Counted from the stretch's first letter, positions 45,524 to 55,403 are shown. The stretch: 64,000 nt of DNA from Brasilonema angustatum HA4187-MV1 (GCA_019359695.1 JAHHGV010000020.1:1-64000); one strand, 5' to 3'. A program made the numbers and translations. Notes: generated by a model not told the origin, from the letters alone.

Positions 45524-46380
45524 AATTTATAACTATTTGCAGCGTCTCTACAATTCATAACTTTTCCCTAGTACAGTCGGAGAATCCGGTGCATATAAAA
45601 ATCTGGTTTAGTGAGATAGGGAACAGGGAACAGGGAACGGGGAACAGTAAATATAGCAATCCTATTTGATTTGTGACAATTGCGCATCATCAGATTCCCG
45701 ACTTCGCAAAAGTTGTCGGGAATCTTGTTGTTCACCGAGTCCCTATGCCTAACGGCACGCTACGCTATCGGGACGGGTGTAAGGGTGTAAGGGTGTAGGG
45801 GTGTAAGGGAAACCCGTCTGTGAATATAGGTTAGAAGCCTCTCCTTTAAAGGGGAAAAGAAAAAAAGATGTGTTTTCAGACGCCCTTAGCGCAAAAAAAC
45901 ACGGTGTCCTTGTTTAAAACTCCATCCCTTCAGGGTGGAGTCCCCTACACCCTTATACCCCTATCCCCCTACACCCCTAGTTATGAATGATTTATAACTC
46001 CTAAAACATTAAGTAAGTTGACAAATGCCGGAAAAATCCAATACATTATACTCCCCTGGCGGACATCACTGTTACCGACAAATCATAAAGTCATGATTTC
46101 AGAATCTTAAGCAAGCAGTTGACCTTCGCCCTTGGCGCGAAAAAACACGGTGTCCTTGTTTAAAACTCCATCCCTTCAGGGTGGAGTCCCCTACACCCTT
46201 ATACCCCTATCCCCCTACACCCCTAGTTATGAATGATTTATGACTCCTAAAACATTAAGTAAGTTGACAAATGCCGGAAAAATCCAATACATTATAATCC
46301 CCTGGCGGACATCACTGTTACCGACAAATCATAAAGTCATGATTTCAGAATCTTAAGCAAGCAGTTGACCTTGGGAACAT
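45524..46380. other. Repeat-rich region upstream of the structured RNA and ftrV
   Basis: Apart from the tandem duplication 45881-46372, this stretch has several pyrimidine runs and a possible small-element end TATAGCAATCC near 45653. No gene is supported. Confidence 0.5.
45881..46372. repeat. 246-bp tandem direct duplication
   Basis: The unit at 45881-46126 recurs at 46127-46372 with only a few changes (for example near the ends of the GCGCAAAAA stretch). Each unit contains GGGTGGAGTCCCCTACACCC and the promoter-like TTGACAAATGCC stretch, so the second copy may still drive transcription. The duplication is recent. Confidence 0.92.
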
Positions 46381-46393
46381 CCAAGAGTAAAGA
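46365..46393 (+). promoter_or_regulatory. Putative promoter of the structured RNA
   Basis: TTGACC (46365-46370), a 17-base spacer, then TAAAGA (46388-46393) give a sigma-70 type -35/-10 pair. A transcript would start near 46400 and end at the terminator 46514-46535. Confidence 0.5.
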
Positions 46394-46399
46394 TAATAA

Positions 46400-46545
46400 G
46401 GATTAGACCTCTTGCCGAAGTCCGAGGCGACTTTGATGTTGCCATAGCCCTGTTTGTCTCTTTCTTGATTGGGAGGACAAGCAGGCAAGGACTATAGCTA
46501 ATCATTGAATAATAAAGCCTGCAAGGGCAGGCTTTGTTTGTCTAG
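46400..46545 (+). ncRNA. Putative structured small RNA upstream of ftrV
   Basis: An outer stem can be formed between CTTGCC (46411-46416) and GGCAAG (46484-46489). Inside it AAGTC/GACTT (about 46418-46433) makes one hairpin, and CCTGTTTGTCTC (46449-46460) pairs with GAGGACAAGCAGG (46473-46485) for another. A canonical terminator follows at 46514-46535. No coding frame covers it. It may be a free small RNA or a leader of ftrV; neither was recognised as a known family. Confidence 0.4.
46514..46535 (+). terminator. Rho-independent terminator
   Basis: A perfect nine-base stem AAAGCCTGC/GCAGGCTTT with loop AAGG is followed by GTTTGTC. It separates the putative RNA from ftrV. Confidence 0.9.
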
Positions 46546-46666
46546 TAGCTACAGAGGCGTAAATGTGGCGTGTCTGGTGCAAACTAACTACCAACAGCAA
46601 TAAAATGTGCAAGCAGTCTATTTTTCAAAAAAGCAAGTTCAGTGAGGGATGGCTGTGGAGACACTT

Positions 46667-46918
46667 ATGGAACAAAAACTAAGTGTAAATACTAATATGA
46701 AAATTGGCGATCGCGTCCGCGTTAAAGAATCCGTCATAGTCTACCATCATCCTGAGCATCGCGGTCAAGCTTTTGACATCAAAGGCACAGAAGGTGAAGT
46801 GATAAGTATTGTTAATCAATGGCAAGGTAGACCTGTTAGTGCTAATTTGCCGATTTATGTCCAATTTAGTAAAAAATTTAAGGCTCACTTGCGTGAAGGA
46901 GAGTTAGAAGTTATTTAG
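46667..46918 (+). CDS. ftrV: Ferredoxin-thioredoxin reductase, variable chain
   Basis: About 83 residues from the ATG at 46667 (GGAG nine bases upstream; a second ATG at 46649 has a poorly spaced site). The body KIGDRVRVKESVIVYHHPEHRGQ and the end KFKAHLREGELEVI are the complete SH3-like variable subunit. It pairs with the catalytic FtrC chain, with the 4Fe-4S cluster, to pass electrons from ferredoxin to thioredoxin. FtrC is encoded elsewhere. Confidence 0.93.
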   Translation: MEQKLSVNTNMKIGDRVRVKESVIVYHHPEHRGQAFDIKGTEGEVISIVNQWQGRPVSANLPIYVQFSKKFKAHLREGELEVI

Positions 46919-47061
46919 CTTCTTTGTGGTCAACGACTGCATTTAGTGAGTATCATTTTTGAAAATAAGTAGCCTCCTTTTAGCAGGAGGCCATACTTTA
47001 CTATATCTAATGACTCTTACATTATTCCCAAAGGAAGAACTTGTGAAACGTCAGAATATGC

Positions 47062-47286
47062 CTACCGACTTTTACGAAACCACTGCATGATATTTAGCTC
47101 GCCCCGCATTTTTTCTAAATCTTGACGATTGCGCTCTGCTGTCATATAATAATTTTCACAATATTGCTTGAACTCTGAGCGCGTCTTAACTTCTGTGTAA
47201 AACTGATGAGTAGTTTGGTATGCAGAAAATGTATCCTCAACTTCTGATTGAGGAGAAGGTATAATGTGCGATAACTCTTGAGACAT
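47062..47286 (-). CDS. Conserved small hypothetical protein
   Basis: About 74 residues from an ATG at 47286 (a GTG precedes it). Mostly helical and charged: FSAYQTTHQFYTEVKTRSE and NRQDLEKMRGELNIMQWFRK. No membrane segment or known domain. It lies between ftrV and a YdcF-like gene, on the opposite strand from ftrV. It looks like a real cyanobacterial small protein, but no function is assigned. Confidence 0.55.
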   Translation of the reverse strand: MSQELSHIIPSPQSEVEDTFSAYQTTHQFYTEVKTRSEFKQYCENYYMTAERNRQDLEKMRGELNIMQWFRKSR

Positions 47287-47364
47287 ATTCACAAATTAAG
47301 TTAGAAGTTAAAAGTTGAAAGGTTGTAAGTCGAACTTATTTTACAAATCTCTATTTATTATGAC

Positions 47365-48156
47365 TTACAGCCATCCGCGCAAGCGATAAGCGAGAATACC
47401 AACGTATTCCTTCAAAGCAGACGTAAACAGGTGTAAATTATCAACATCAGGTAACACATTTAGTAACGCTGCTTTTGGAGTGCTAGTCAGTTCTTGCAAA
47501 TCACCGCGAGTGACGAGAAAGTCAGTAGGCGTTGGAATAACATCAATACCTTGATGTTGGAAGATAAGAAGCGATCGCGGCATATGAATTGCGGAAGTCA
47601 CCAGCAAAACACGGCGAATTCCACGAGATTTGAGAATTTCCTTGACATTCACCGCATTTTGATAAGTATTGAGGGAATTGGGTTCCTGTACAATAGCTTC
47701 TTTTGGGATACCAATAGCGGTGAGAATAGTAGCCATATCCGCTGACTCTGATGAACCGCCTCCCTTCCATTCAATGCGACCACCACTCAAAATGATTATA
47801 GGGGCTTTTTTCTGGCGGTAGAGTTGAGCAGCATAAATGACGCGATCGCCTGCTTCATTTAAATCTACCGATGGTCGTGGTGGCAAAGCTGATTTAGTCG
47901 CACCGCCCAAAACTACGATAGCTTCTGCCGTTGGTATTTCAGTCAGTGGAAGATGTTGCCATTCTAAAGACTGGACAAGTAACCGAGAAACCCAGCCATT
48001 ACTAGTAATTAGCAATAGCATCAACGCTAATGCAATTGCAAGCGCTGCTGTGCGTGGTCGTTTCCATAACATAAAAAATGCTACCAATAAGCATAAGCAA
48101 GCGAGTCCCAGAGGATAGAAAAATAATGGTAGCAACTTAGAGAGATATAAAAACAT
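47365..48156 (-). CDS. YdcF/ElyC-family protein
   Basis: 263 residues with two N-terminal membrane segments (FYPLGLACLCLLVAFFML and LALALMLLLITSNGW), then the DUF218 domain: EAIVVLGGATK, IILSGGR and LVTSAIHMPRSLL. E. coli ElyC and SanA of this family affect envelope polysaccharide synthesis under stress. The role here is inferred from family only. It is followed on the minus strand by a class A serine hydrolase. Confidence 0.85.
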   Translation of the reverse strand: MFLYLSKLLPLFFYPLGLACLCLLVAFFMLWKRPRTAALAIALALMLLLITSNGWVSRLLVQSLEWQHLPLTEIPTAEAIVVLGGATKSALPPRPSVDLNEAGDRVIYAAQLYRQKKAPIIILSGGRIEWKGGGSSESADMATILTAIGIPKEAIVQEPNSLNTYQNAVNVKEILKSRGIRRVLLVTSAIHMPRSLLIFQHQGIDVIPTPTDFLVTRGDLQELTSTPKAALLNVLPDVDNLHLFTSALKEYVGILAYRLRGWL

Positions 48157-48199
48157 TTGCCAAATTTCTCAATAGAACTATGAGTTTTTAATTAATTCA

Positions 48200-48305
48200 G
48201 CACTTACGCACTCAAAACCCGAAACCTTGATCGCCCCTTGAAAAGGGGGGAATCTTAAAAGCCCCCTTTTTAACTCTGTTGGTGGATCTCTTCTGCGTAA
48301 GTCCT
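48200..48305. mobile_element. MITE of the ACTTACGC family
   Basis: GCACTTACGCA at the left end and TGCGTAAGTCCT at the right end form inverted ends around 83 bases of C-run/T-run sequence. The right end abuts the stop codon of the serine hydrolase gene. Related elements are at 55599-55709 and 60457-60548. Confidence 0.75.
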
Positions 48306-48306
48306 A

Positions 48307-49251
48307 CTAACCCAAACCCTCAACTGCTTCCCTCACCAGCTTCGAGACGAAAGGCAAAATTTCGCGGTTCTTAGCATTTGTTTTGCCTTCAGTAAACACA
48401 ACAAGCAGATAAGGGCGTTTTTCGTTTAACTCTATATAAGCAGCATCATGCCGGACTTGACTCGTCCAACCTGCTTTTGACCAAATTTTTGCTTCTTGAG
48501 GAAGTCCACCGCCCAAAAAACCTGTCACTTGGTCTTCTTCAACATCTTTTGGCAAGTCATTCGGGTTAAGACTGCGTTTGATCAAACTCATCATGGCTTG
48601 CGATCGCCCACTAGACACCGCCACACCACCAATAATACTGTGTAGCAACCTGGCGGTAGCATTTGTTGTCACCATATTCCGATTCTCTAGCAACTCTCCT
48701 ACAAAAGCCCGTTCGCGTCCGTAAGGTCCATCACACCAGGGTTTTTGGCAAACATTAATCGTTTCCATATCTGACCACTTAAGAGATTGGAAATAGCGGT
48801 TGACAATATTACGCTGCTGCTTCCAAGTTTCAAATGGTCCGGGTGATAATTCTGGTCCAGAAGTCGTTCCACTTAAAATATCTACAACTAAACTCGTCGC
48901 ATCATTGCTAGAATCAACAATCATATCGCGTATAGCTCTTTCCAATTCTTTAGAAGTGGAAACCATATTTTTCTGCAGCCATTCGTTGACTGCAACCAAG
49001 TAAAACAACTTCACCACACTTGCAGGGTAAATTCGTTCTACTCCGCGATAAGTGAAACCACGAATTGGGTAGTTCCAAAAATCATCTGGAGTTAATGCAC
49101 CACCAGTGTTCACGAGTACTGGCGGATCGTAGACAATCCAAGTCAAAGCAATTTGGTTGCGGGCTAAAGTTGGAAATGCAGCCCAAGTTGCTTCTAAAAT
49201 GCCTAACCCAAGTTTTTCCAGTTGATCGTCTTTATTAAAGAAGAAATTCAT
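48307..49251 (-). CDS. Class A beta-lactamase-like serine hydrolase
   Basis: 314 residues. The catalytic S-x-x-K is in YPASVVKLFYLVAV, and S-x-N is DSSNDATSLVV. A KTG-type motif is represented by KAGWTSQVRHDAA. There is no N-terminal signal peptide. Members in cyanobacteria are thought to process peptidoglycan or act as esterases rather than as resistance enzymes. The start lies only 13 bases from the divergent NlpC/P60 gene. Confidence 0.85.
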   Translation of the reverse strand: MNFFFNKDDQLEKLGLGILEATWAAFPTLARNQIALTWIVYDPPVLVNTGGALTPDDFWNYPIRGFTYRGVERIYPASVVKLFYLVAVNEWLQKNMVSTSKELERAIRDMIVDSSNDATSLVVDILSGTTSGPELSPGPFETWKQQRNIVNRYFQSLKWSDMETINVCQKPWCDGPYGRERAFVGELLENRNMVTTNATARLLHSIIGGVAVSSGRSQAMMSLIKRSLNPNDLPKDVEEDQVTGFLGGGLPQEAKIWSKAGWTSQVRHDAAYIELNEKRPYLLVVFTEGKTNAKNREILPFVSKLVREAVEGLG

Positions 49252-49264
49252 TGTTGTTTCACCA

Positions 49265-49969
49265 ATGTCCTTTAATCTAGAATCTCAAATCCAAACTCTC
49301 AAATCAGGTGAGTACCAGTGCCTAGCTGACCTGAACATATATGATTCTCCCAGTTGTCAACGACTGGCAACTCAAGCTGCAACTGGGCGATATTTGTGGG
49401 TAGGATCAAACTATCAAGATTGTGCAGTTGAGGTGTGTTTGTGCGAAGATGACTATCCAGGATGGCTGTCACTATCCGATTTAGGTTTGTTACAATCATG
49501 CACTGTACCTTATAAAGCGAAAAGATTTTCGGAATCACAGATAAAAAAACACCTGCCAGAGGTGATTGGGTTTACCCAACAAGCTATGCAACAACCAAAT
49601 TATTACCTCTGGGGTGGTACGGTAGGACCAAATTACGACTGTTCGGGATTGATGCAAGCGGCGTTCGCCTCGGTAGGTATTCGTATACCCAGAGATGCCT
49701 ATCAGCAGGAAGGTTTCACCCAAGCCATTTCTATCGCAAAATTACAACCAGGTGACCTTGTTTTCTTCGGAACTTCCCAAAAAGCGACTCATGTGGCACT
49801 CTATTTGAAAGATGGCTGCTATATCCACAGTTCCGGCAAAGAAATAGGACGTAATGGAATTGGCATTGACCGTCTTTCGGAACAAGGAGAGAAGGTTAGT
49901 CAGTCATATTATCAGCAACTGCGCGGTGCAGGAAGAGTGGTCAGAAGTTACGAACCACAAAGACGCTGA
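49265..49969 (+). CDS. NlpC/P60 cell-wall endopeptidase
   Basis: 234 residues. Two N-terminal SH3-like regions (GEYQCLADLNIYDSP and YPGWLSLSDL) precede the C40 peptidase domain, with catalytic Cys in NYDCSGLMQAAF and His in KATHVALYL, followed by IHSSGKE. This organisation matches the structurally characterised Anabaena and Nostoc gamma-D-glutamyl-L-diamino-acid endopeptidases (AvPCP/NpPCP). It probably recycles cell-wall peptides in the cytoplasm, since no signal peptide is evident. Confidence 0.92.
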   Translation: MSFNLESQIQTLKSGEYQCLADLNIYDSPSCQRLATQAATGRYLWVGSNYQDCAVEVCLCEDDYPGWLSLSDLGLLQSCTVPYKAKRFSESQIKKHLPEVIGFTQQAMQQPNYYLWGGTVGPNYDCSGLMQAAFASVGIRIPRDAYQQEGFTQAISIAKLQPGDLVFFGTSQKATHVALYLKDGCYIHSSGKEIGRNGIGIDRLSEQGEKVSQSYYQQLRGAGRVVRSYEPQRR

Positions 49970-49982
49970 GGGAAAGAGGAAT

Positions 49983-50990
49983 ATGAGGAGTGGACTGGTT
50001 TCTGATAGACTTGCTGGACAAAATGAGGCGATATACTCAGTTGTTCCAGATGTTTCGGTTGTGGTGCCTGTGCATGATGAAGTGGAAAGTTTGCCTCATT
50101 TGCTTGAGGCGATCGCCTTCACTTTATCCGCAACTGAGTTGAGTTATGAAATCATCTGCGTAGATGATGGTTCTACAGATGGTTCTGCAGAGTTTCTTAG
50201 AGAACAAGCGCAAATCCGCAACGATTTGAAAGCCGTAATTTTGCGTCGCAATTATGGTCAAACTGCGGCGATGGCTGCTGGGTTTAACTACGCACTGGGT
50301 AAAGCAATTGTCACTTTAGATGCTGACCTTCAAAATGACCCTGCTGATATCCCTATGCTATTAGCAAAGTTGGAGGAAGGCTACGATTTGGTCAGCGGTT
50401 GGCGGAAAAATCGCCAAGATGGTGCTGTGAATCGATTACTTCCTTCCAAAATTGCCAACTGGTTAATTAGGCGAACCACGAGTGTGTATATTCATGACTA
50501 TGGTTGTTCGCTCAAAGCCTACCGCGCCGAACTCGTGGCAGATATGAACCTTTATGGAGAACTGCACCGCTTTCTTCCGGCTTTAGCGTATATTGAAGGA
50601 GCTAGAATTACAGAAATGCCCGTGCGTCATCATGCCCGTCGCTTTGGTCGCAGCAAATATGGGATATGGCGGACGTTCCGAGTGTTGATGGATTTGTTAA
50701 CAATTTTATTTATGAAAAAGTTCCTTACACGCCCAATGCACGTTTTTGGGTTGTGGGGATTGGTTTCAATGGCTTCAGGTGGGGCGATTGGAATTTACTT
50801 GACCTTTGTCAAATTTGCTTTTCATCAAAATATTGGCGATCGCCCTTTACTAATTCTGGCAGTTCTTTTGCTAGTAACCGGGGTACAGTTGTTTTGCTTC
50901 GGTTTGTTGGCAGAATTACTGATGCGTACTTACCATGAATCCCAAGGACGCCCCATCTATCGCGTGCGTGAAGTAGTCACAAAAGTCTAG
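49983..50990 (+). CDS. Family 2 glycosyltransferase with two C-terminal membrane helices
   Basis: 335 residues from the ATG at 49983 (AGAGGA before it), 14 bases after the NlpC/P60 stop. The GT2 fold shows SVVVPVHDEVESLPHLLEAI, then ICVDDGSTDGS and TLDADLQNDPADIP. Two membrane segments near the C-terminus (LVSMASGGAIGIYLTFV and LLILAVLLLVTGVQLF) place it with GtrB/DPM1-like enzymes that charge polyprenyl phosphate with a sugar. It probably forms an operon with the upstream peptidase. Confidence 0.9.
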   Translation: MRSGLVSDRLAGQNEAIYSVVPDVSVVVPVHDEVESLPHLLEAIAFTLSATELSYEIICVDDGSTDGSAEFLREQAQIRNDLKAVILRRNYGQTAAMAAGFNYALGKAIVTLDADLQNDPADIPMLLAKLEEGYDLVSGWRKNRQDGAVNRLLPSKIANWLIRRTTSVYIHDYGCSLKAYRAELVADMNLYGELHRFLPALAYIEGARITEMPVRHHARRFGRSKYGIWRTFRVLMDLLTILFMKKFLTRPMHVFGLWGLVSMASGGAIGIYLTFVKFAFHQNIGDRPLLILAVLLLVTGVQLFCFGLLAELLMRTYHESQGRPIYRVREVVTKV

Positions 50991-51518
50991 CCCCAAAGGC
51001 TTGACTTATTTGGAAGTCCACAAAATTTATTTTTCTGGCGATCAGCTGTGACTGCATAACCCGCAATTTGGGTTATGAAATTTCGGCTGCTTTTTTACTC
51101 GTCGATTTATACGATAGGCGTCCTTGGGCGTACCCATGCAGCTCCTCAGCATCAAGCTTACATAAATAAGAGAAAAAACTTCCCAAATTTTCAGTATAAT
51201 CACTAGTTTCTATCACTATCACGCCCACTGAATAAAACAAATTAATCACTTAAATGAATAACTAGTAACTTAGGTTACATAGTTATTTTTACTTATCCAA
51301 ACCAGACCACTCTTGCGTTAGGATATTGTCACACTTCCCTTTTTCACCATGCCGCCGGGAAGTAGCCCAAGTCGGTAGTCCGATTTGGTGGTGGGTACTT
51401 CATAAAGTGTGTTTAAATAGATTAATAGTACATTGGTACTCCTAAAGCTTCCAAACCCCACTTCTAAATCCATAAACAAATCCACAAATATATAGATAGA
51501 GATACATAGAGGGATCGA
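50991..51518. other. Intergenic region upstream of recA
   Basis: 528 bases without a gene; it contains the recA promoter region. The open frame 51318-51581 on the minus strand is likely a shadow. Confidence 0.4.
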
Positions 51519-52604
51519 ATGGCTGTTAACACCACAGATAATGCCGGCAAGCAAAAAGCGCTCAACATGGTACTCAATCAAATTGAGCGTACTTTTGGCA
51601 AAGGAACAATCATGCGCTTGGGTGACGCTACCCGGATGCGGGTAGAGACAATTTCTAGTGGGGCACTCACCCTGGATTTGGCGCTAGGTGGCGGTTTACC
51701 CAAAGGACGGGTGATTGAGATTTATGGTCCAGAAAGTTCTGGTAAGACCACACTAGCACTGCACGCAGTTGCGGAAATACAAAAAAATGGTGGTATAGCT
51801 GCCTACGTTGATGCTGAACACGCCCTTGATCCCGCCTACGCTGCAGCGTTGGGTGTTGACACTGAAAATCTGTTCATTTCGCAACCTGACACTGGGGAAG
51901 CGGCTTTAGAAATTGTTGATCAACTTGTCCGTTCTGCTGCAGTAGACATTGTCGTTATTGACTCAGTGGCGGCGCTCGTCCCCCGTGCTGAAATTGAAGG
52001 TGAGATGGGAGATGCTCACGTTGGTCTTCAAGCGAGATTGATGAGTCAAGCTTTACGTAAAATTACTGGTAATATTGGTAAATCTGGTTGCTCAGTTATT
52101 TTTCTAAACCAACTGCGTCAAAAAATTGGTGTCAGCTACGGAAACCCAGAAACAACAACTGGTGGTAACGCTCTCAAATATTATGCTTCAGTACGCTTAG
52201 ACATTCGCCGGATTCAAACCTTGAAAAAAGGTACAGAGGAATTTGGTAACCGTGTGAAAGTCAAAGTTGCAAAGAATAAAGTAGCACCACCTTTTAGAGT
52301 CGCGGAATTTGACATTATCTTTGGTAAAGGTATTTCTACTTTGGGTTGTCTTGTCGATTTGGCAGAAGAAACTGGTATCCTCCTTCGCAAGGGAGCTTGG
52401 TACAGCTACAACGGTGAGAACATCTCTCAAGGACGAGACAATGCCATTAAGTACCTAGAAGACAAGCCTGAATTTACTGAAAAAATTAAGCAGCAGGTGC
52501 GTGAAAAACTAGACATGGGAGCTGTTGTTTCTGCTAACTCTGTGAGCAAGACAAGTGAAGATGAAGAAGATGAAGAAGACTTAGAGTTACTCGAAGAAGA
52601 CTAA
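51519..52604 (+). CDS. recA: Recombinase RecA
   Basis: 361 residues. Walker [13 protein letters not shown], the loop around [21 protein letters not shown], and [32 protein letters not shown] are the RecA core. The C-terminus is acidic ([15 protein letters not shown]), as is typical. RecA forms the nucleoprotein filament for homologous recombination and LexA cleavage. A strong terminator lies 47 bases after the stop. Confidence 0.97.
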   Translation: MAVNTTDNAGKQKALNMVLNQIERTFGKGTIMRLGDATRMRVETISSGALTLDLALGGGLPKGRVIEIYGPESSGKTTLALHAVAEIQKNGGIAAYVDAEHALDPAYAAALGVDTENLFISQPDTGEAALEIVDQLVRSAAVDIVVIDSVAALVPRAEIEGEMGDAHVGLQARLMSQALRKITGNIGKSGCSVIFLNQLRQKIGVSYGNPETTTGGNALKYYASVRLDIRRIQTLKKGTEEFGNRVKVKVAKNKVAPPFRVAEFDIIFGKGISTLGCLVDLAEETGILLRKGAWYSYNGENISQGRDNAIKYLEDKPEFTEKIKQQVREKLDMGAVVSANSVSKTSEDEEDEEDLELLEED

Positions 52605-52650
52605 CACTAGTCTTGGTGTTAGCTGAGTCGAGCAATATGGCGTTTGGTGC

Positions 52651-52685
52651 GGCGATCTGCACTCCGTGTGATCGCCTTTTTTTTT
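52651..52685 (+). terminator. recA terminator
   Basis: GGCGATC/GATCGCC stem around a short loop, followed by nine T residues. The stem includes a HIP1-like core. Confidence 0.88.
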
Positions 52686-52747
52686 GGGGGTTTTCTGCTT
52701 CCATCGATACAACACACCAACTGTCAAACTAATTAATTTAGTATATA

Positions 52748-52761
52748 TGAATATATGTTCA
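52748..52761. promoter_or_regulatory. SmtB/ArsR-type operator upstream of the metallothionein
   Basis: TGAATATATGTTCA is a TGAA-N6-TTCA inverted repeat, the spacing used by cyanobacterial SmtB operators, 40 bases before the metallothionein ATG. Zinc or related metals would release the repressor; the SmtB gene itself is not in the window. Confidence 0.6.
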
Positions 52762-52801
52762 GATGTGCTAAATTAATTTAAGGACAAGTTAGGAGAAAAT
52801 T

Positions 52802-52963
52802 ATGACCACCGTAACCCAGATGAAATGTGCTTGTGAACCTTGCCTGTGTATTGTTTCACTAGAGAATGCCGTTAAAAAAGATGATCAATACTACTGCTCA
52901 GAAGCCTGTGCAGAAGGGCATAAGACTATGAAAGGCTGCGGTCATGGCGGCTGCGGTTGTTAA
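52802..52963 (+). CDS. BmtA/SmtA-type metallothionein
   Basis: 53 residues. The Cys pattern MKCACEPCLC, YYCSEACAEGH and GCGHGGCGC with two His is that of the cyanobacterial zinc-cluster metallothionein. Nine Cys and two His would bind a Zn4 cluster. It is preceded by AGGAG at about minus 8 and by the operator at 52748-52761. It was missed by length-limited gene calls because it is short. Confidence 0.92.
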   Translation: MTTVTQMKCACEPCLCIVSLENAVKKDDQYYCSEACAEGHKTMKGCGHGGCGC

Positions 52964-53047
52964 AAAAGTACTAAGAATTAAGGACTGGGGACTAGGAATT
53001 TTCTTTCCTAGTCCCCAATTTTTTCTCCTCAGTGCTGAGTATTCAAT

Positions 53048-54346
53048 TTACAGGTTTGACATCACATCTCGTGCGACTTTTAGAGTCTGCTCAATATCTT
53101 CTTCGGTATGGGCAATAGAAGTAAACCCTGCCTCAAATTGAGATGGTGCCAGATAAATCCCTCGTTCTAACATTCCACGGTGGAAGCGTCCGAATTTACC
53201 TGTATCAGACTTTTTGGCGTCCTCGTAATTATGGACAGGTCCATTGGTGAAGAATAGACCAAACATCCCACTGATTTGACCTCCACAAGCTGGGTGACCT
53301 GTTTCTTTGGCAACTTGCAGCAAGCCATCGGCTAACTTTTTCGTAATACTGTCCAAATACTCGTATGTACCTGGTTTTTGCAGCAATTCGAGTGTTTTAA
53401 TTCCAGCAGTCATTGCTAAGGGGTTACCAGAAAGAGTCCCAGCTTGATACACAGGACCATTCGGAGCAATCATTGACATAATATCGCGACGACCGCCGTA
53501 AGCTCCTACTGGCAAACCACCACCGATAACTTTGCCTAAAGTTGTTAAATCAGGGGTGACGCCAAACTTCTCCTGTACGCCGCCGTAAGCAATTCGGAAA
53601 CCCGTCATAACCTCATCAAACACTAACAATGCCCCATGTTCTTGGGTCAGTTCTCGTAGACCTTCTAGGAAACCCGCATCAGGGGGAATAAACCCAGCAT
53701 TGCCAACGATTGGCTCTAGAATCACACCAGCAATTTGGTCACGGTTTTCCTCAAACAGGGCTTTGACAGCTTCCAGGTCATTGAAAGGAGCAGTTAGGGT
53801 ATTGCTGGTAGCCGATTTGGGTACGCCAGGAGAATCTGGTAAACCAAGTGTGGCGACACCAGAGCCAGCCTTTACTAAGAACATATCGGCGTGACCGTGG
53901 TAACAGCCCTCGAACTTAATGAGTTTATCGCGTCCAGTGAAAGCCCGCATTAAACGCAGCACTGCCATACAAGCTTCTGTGCCGGAGTTAACAAATCTTA
54001 CCATTTCGATACTAGGAACGGCATCGATGACCATTTCTGCCAGTATATTTTCTAGGACGCTGGGCGCACCAAAGCTCGTTCCTTTTTCCAAGGCTTCATG
54101 CAGTGCTGCAATCACTTCAGGATGGGCATGACCACAAATAGCTGGTCCCCAGGTTCCCACATAGTCAATGTACTGGTTACCATCCACATCCCAAATGTAT
54201 GCGCCATTAACTCGGTCAAAAACAATCGGTTGTCCGCCCACGGATTTGAAAGCTCGGACAGGAGAACTGACTCCCCCTGGCATAAGATTTTGGGCAGCAG
54301 CAAAGATTTCTTGTGATTTTGTTGTTTTAATAGTTGTATTTACCAA
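53048..54346 (-). CDS. hemL: Glutamate-1-semialdehyde 2,1-aminomutase
   Basis: 432 residues. The start [20 protein letters not shown] and the PLP-Lys region [15 protein letters not shown] are diagnostic. The enzyme makes 5-aminolevulinate, the first committed precursor of heme and chlorophyll, from glutamate 1-semialdehyde. The gene stands alone on the minus strand, as often in cyanobacteria. Confidence 0.96.
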   Translation of the reverse strand: MVNTTIKTTKSQEIFAAAQNLMPGGVSSPVRAFKSVGGQPIVFDRVNGAYIWDVDGNQYIDYVGTWGPAICGHAHPEVIAALHEALEKGTSFGAPSVLENILAEMVIDAVPSIEMVRFVNSGTEACMAVLRLMRAFTGRDKLIKFEGCYHGHADMFLVKAGSGVATLGLPDSPGVPKSATSNTLTAPFNDLEAVKALFEENRDQIAGVILEPIVGNAGFIPPDAGFLEGLRELTQEHGALLVFDEVMTGFRIAYGGVQEKFGVTPDLTTLGKVIGGGLPVGAYGGRRDIMSMIAPNGPVYQAGTLSGNPLAMTAGIKTLELLQKPGTYEYLDSITKKLADGLLQVAKETGHPACGGQISGMFGLFFTNGPVHNYEDAKKSDTGKFGRFHRGMLERGIYLAPSQFEAGFTSIAHTEEDIEQTLKVARDVMSNL

Positions 54347-54463
54347 AATAATCTCCTAGAGTGGTTAATAAAAAGCTCTATCCTAGGATAGGAGTAAATG
54401 TCGTCTAAAATTCATATCCTAGTAAAATACCTAGTTGAATAGCTGAACCTAGAAAGTAAAAAT

Positions 54464-54649
54464 ATGTTATACAAGTCCAACCAAGACTTGCCTTTAGATA
54501 TCCGCACTCGTTTCTCTGAACCATACCAAGATTTGTACCGAGCTGCTTTTAACTCGGCGGTTCATTGGTACGGTGAGGCACCAAAGGCTCACCAAGTCGC
54601 ATTGAGCGCAATTAAAATGCAATCGGCAATGTATAAAAACTTTGTTTAA
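54464..54649 (+). CDS. ChaB-family protein
   Basis: 61 residues. The small helical ChaB fold is seen in LYKSNQDLPLDIRTRFSEPY and YRAAFNSAVHWYGEAPKAH. ChaB was named in E. coli next to the cation antiporter ChaA. In cyanobacteria it appears widely as a free small protein of unclear role. hisIE follows after about 100 bases on the same strand. Confidence 0.85.
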   Translation: MLYKSNQDLPLDIRTRFSEPYQDLYRAAFNSAVHWYGEAPKAHQVALSAIKMQSAMYKNFV

Positions 54650-54752
54650 AAGGTGGAAGTTCGGTAATGAGTGAGAAAATACATACCAGATGCAATATTT
54701 AGAATGGTATCGTGAACCCATGAACTATTTCTGAAAAAACAAAGCGACTGGT

Positions 54753-55403
54753 ATGTTTTCTTCCGATTTGCATTTAACACACGACGCCATCCCGGTTGAA
54801 AGAATTCGCTACGATGAAAAGGGTTTAGTGCCAGCAATTATCCAAGATTATTTGGATGGCACTATTTTAATGATGGCCTGGATGAATCAACAGTCGCTAC
54901 AAAAGACTTTGGAAACAGGAGAGACTTGGTTTTGGAGTCGTTCCCGGCAGGAGTTATGGCACAAGGGAGCAACTTCAGGGCATATCCAGAAAGTGAAAAC
55001 TATTCGTTACGACTGCGATAGTGATGCAATTTTGGTGGGGGTAGACCAGATAGGAGATATAGCCTGCCACACTGGTGAGCGCAGTTGTTTTCACAAAGTG
55101 GATGGAAGTATTGTGCCGCCACCCGGAGATACACTATCGCAACTGTTTGCTGTAATTTGCGATCGCCGCGATCATCCGCAAGAAGACTCTTACACCTGTA
55201 AGTTGTTCGCAGGGGGCGATAACAAGATTTTGAAGAAGATTGGTGAGGAATCTGCTGAGGTGGTGATGGCGTGTAAGGATGATGATGCGGATGGTATTGC
55301 TTCAGAAGTTGCTGATTTACTATACCACACTCTTGTGGCATTAGCTCATCATAAAGTTGATTTGAAGGCGGTTTATCAGAAGTTGCAACAGCGCCGGAAA
55401 TGA
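54753..55403 (+). CDS. hisIE: Bifunctional phosphoribosyl-AMP cyclohydrolase/phosphoribosyl-ATP diphosphatase
   Basis: 216 residues. The HisI part contains [33 protein letters not shown] and the metal site DCDSDAILV. The HisE part ends with [18 protein letters not shown] and [11 protein letters not shown]. It catalyses the second and third steps of histidine synthesis. It is preceded by ChaB and followed by a non-coding region with a MITE and DnaA boxes. Confidence 0.96.
   Translation: MFSSDLHLTHDAIPVERIRYDEKGLVPAIIQDYLDGTILMMAWMNQQSLQKTLETGETWFWSRSRQELWHKGATSGHIQKVKTIRYDCDSDAILVGVDQIGDIACHTGERSCFHKVDGSIVPPPGDTLSQLFAVICDRRDHPQEDSYTCKLFAGGDNKILKKIGEESAEVVMACKDDDADGIASEVADLLYHTLVALAHHKVDLKAVYQKLQQRRK

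Noticed and set aside
46400-46545. 6S RNA
   Set aside because: The pairing is not the long symmetrical rod with a central bubble of 6S RNA.
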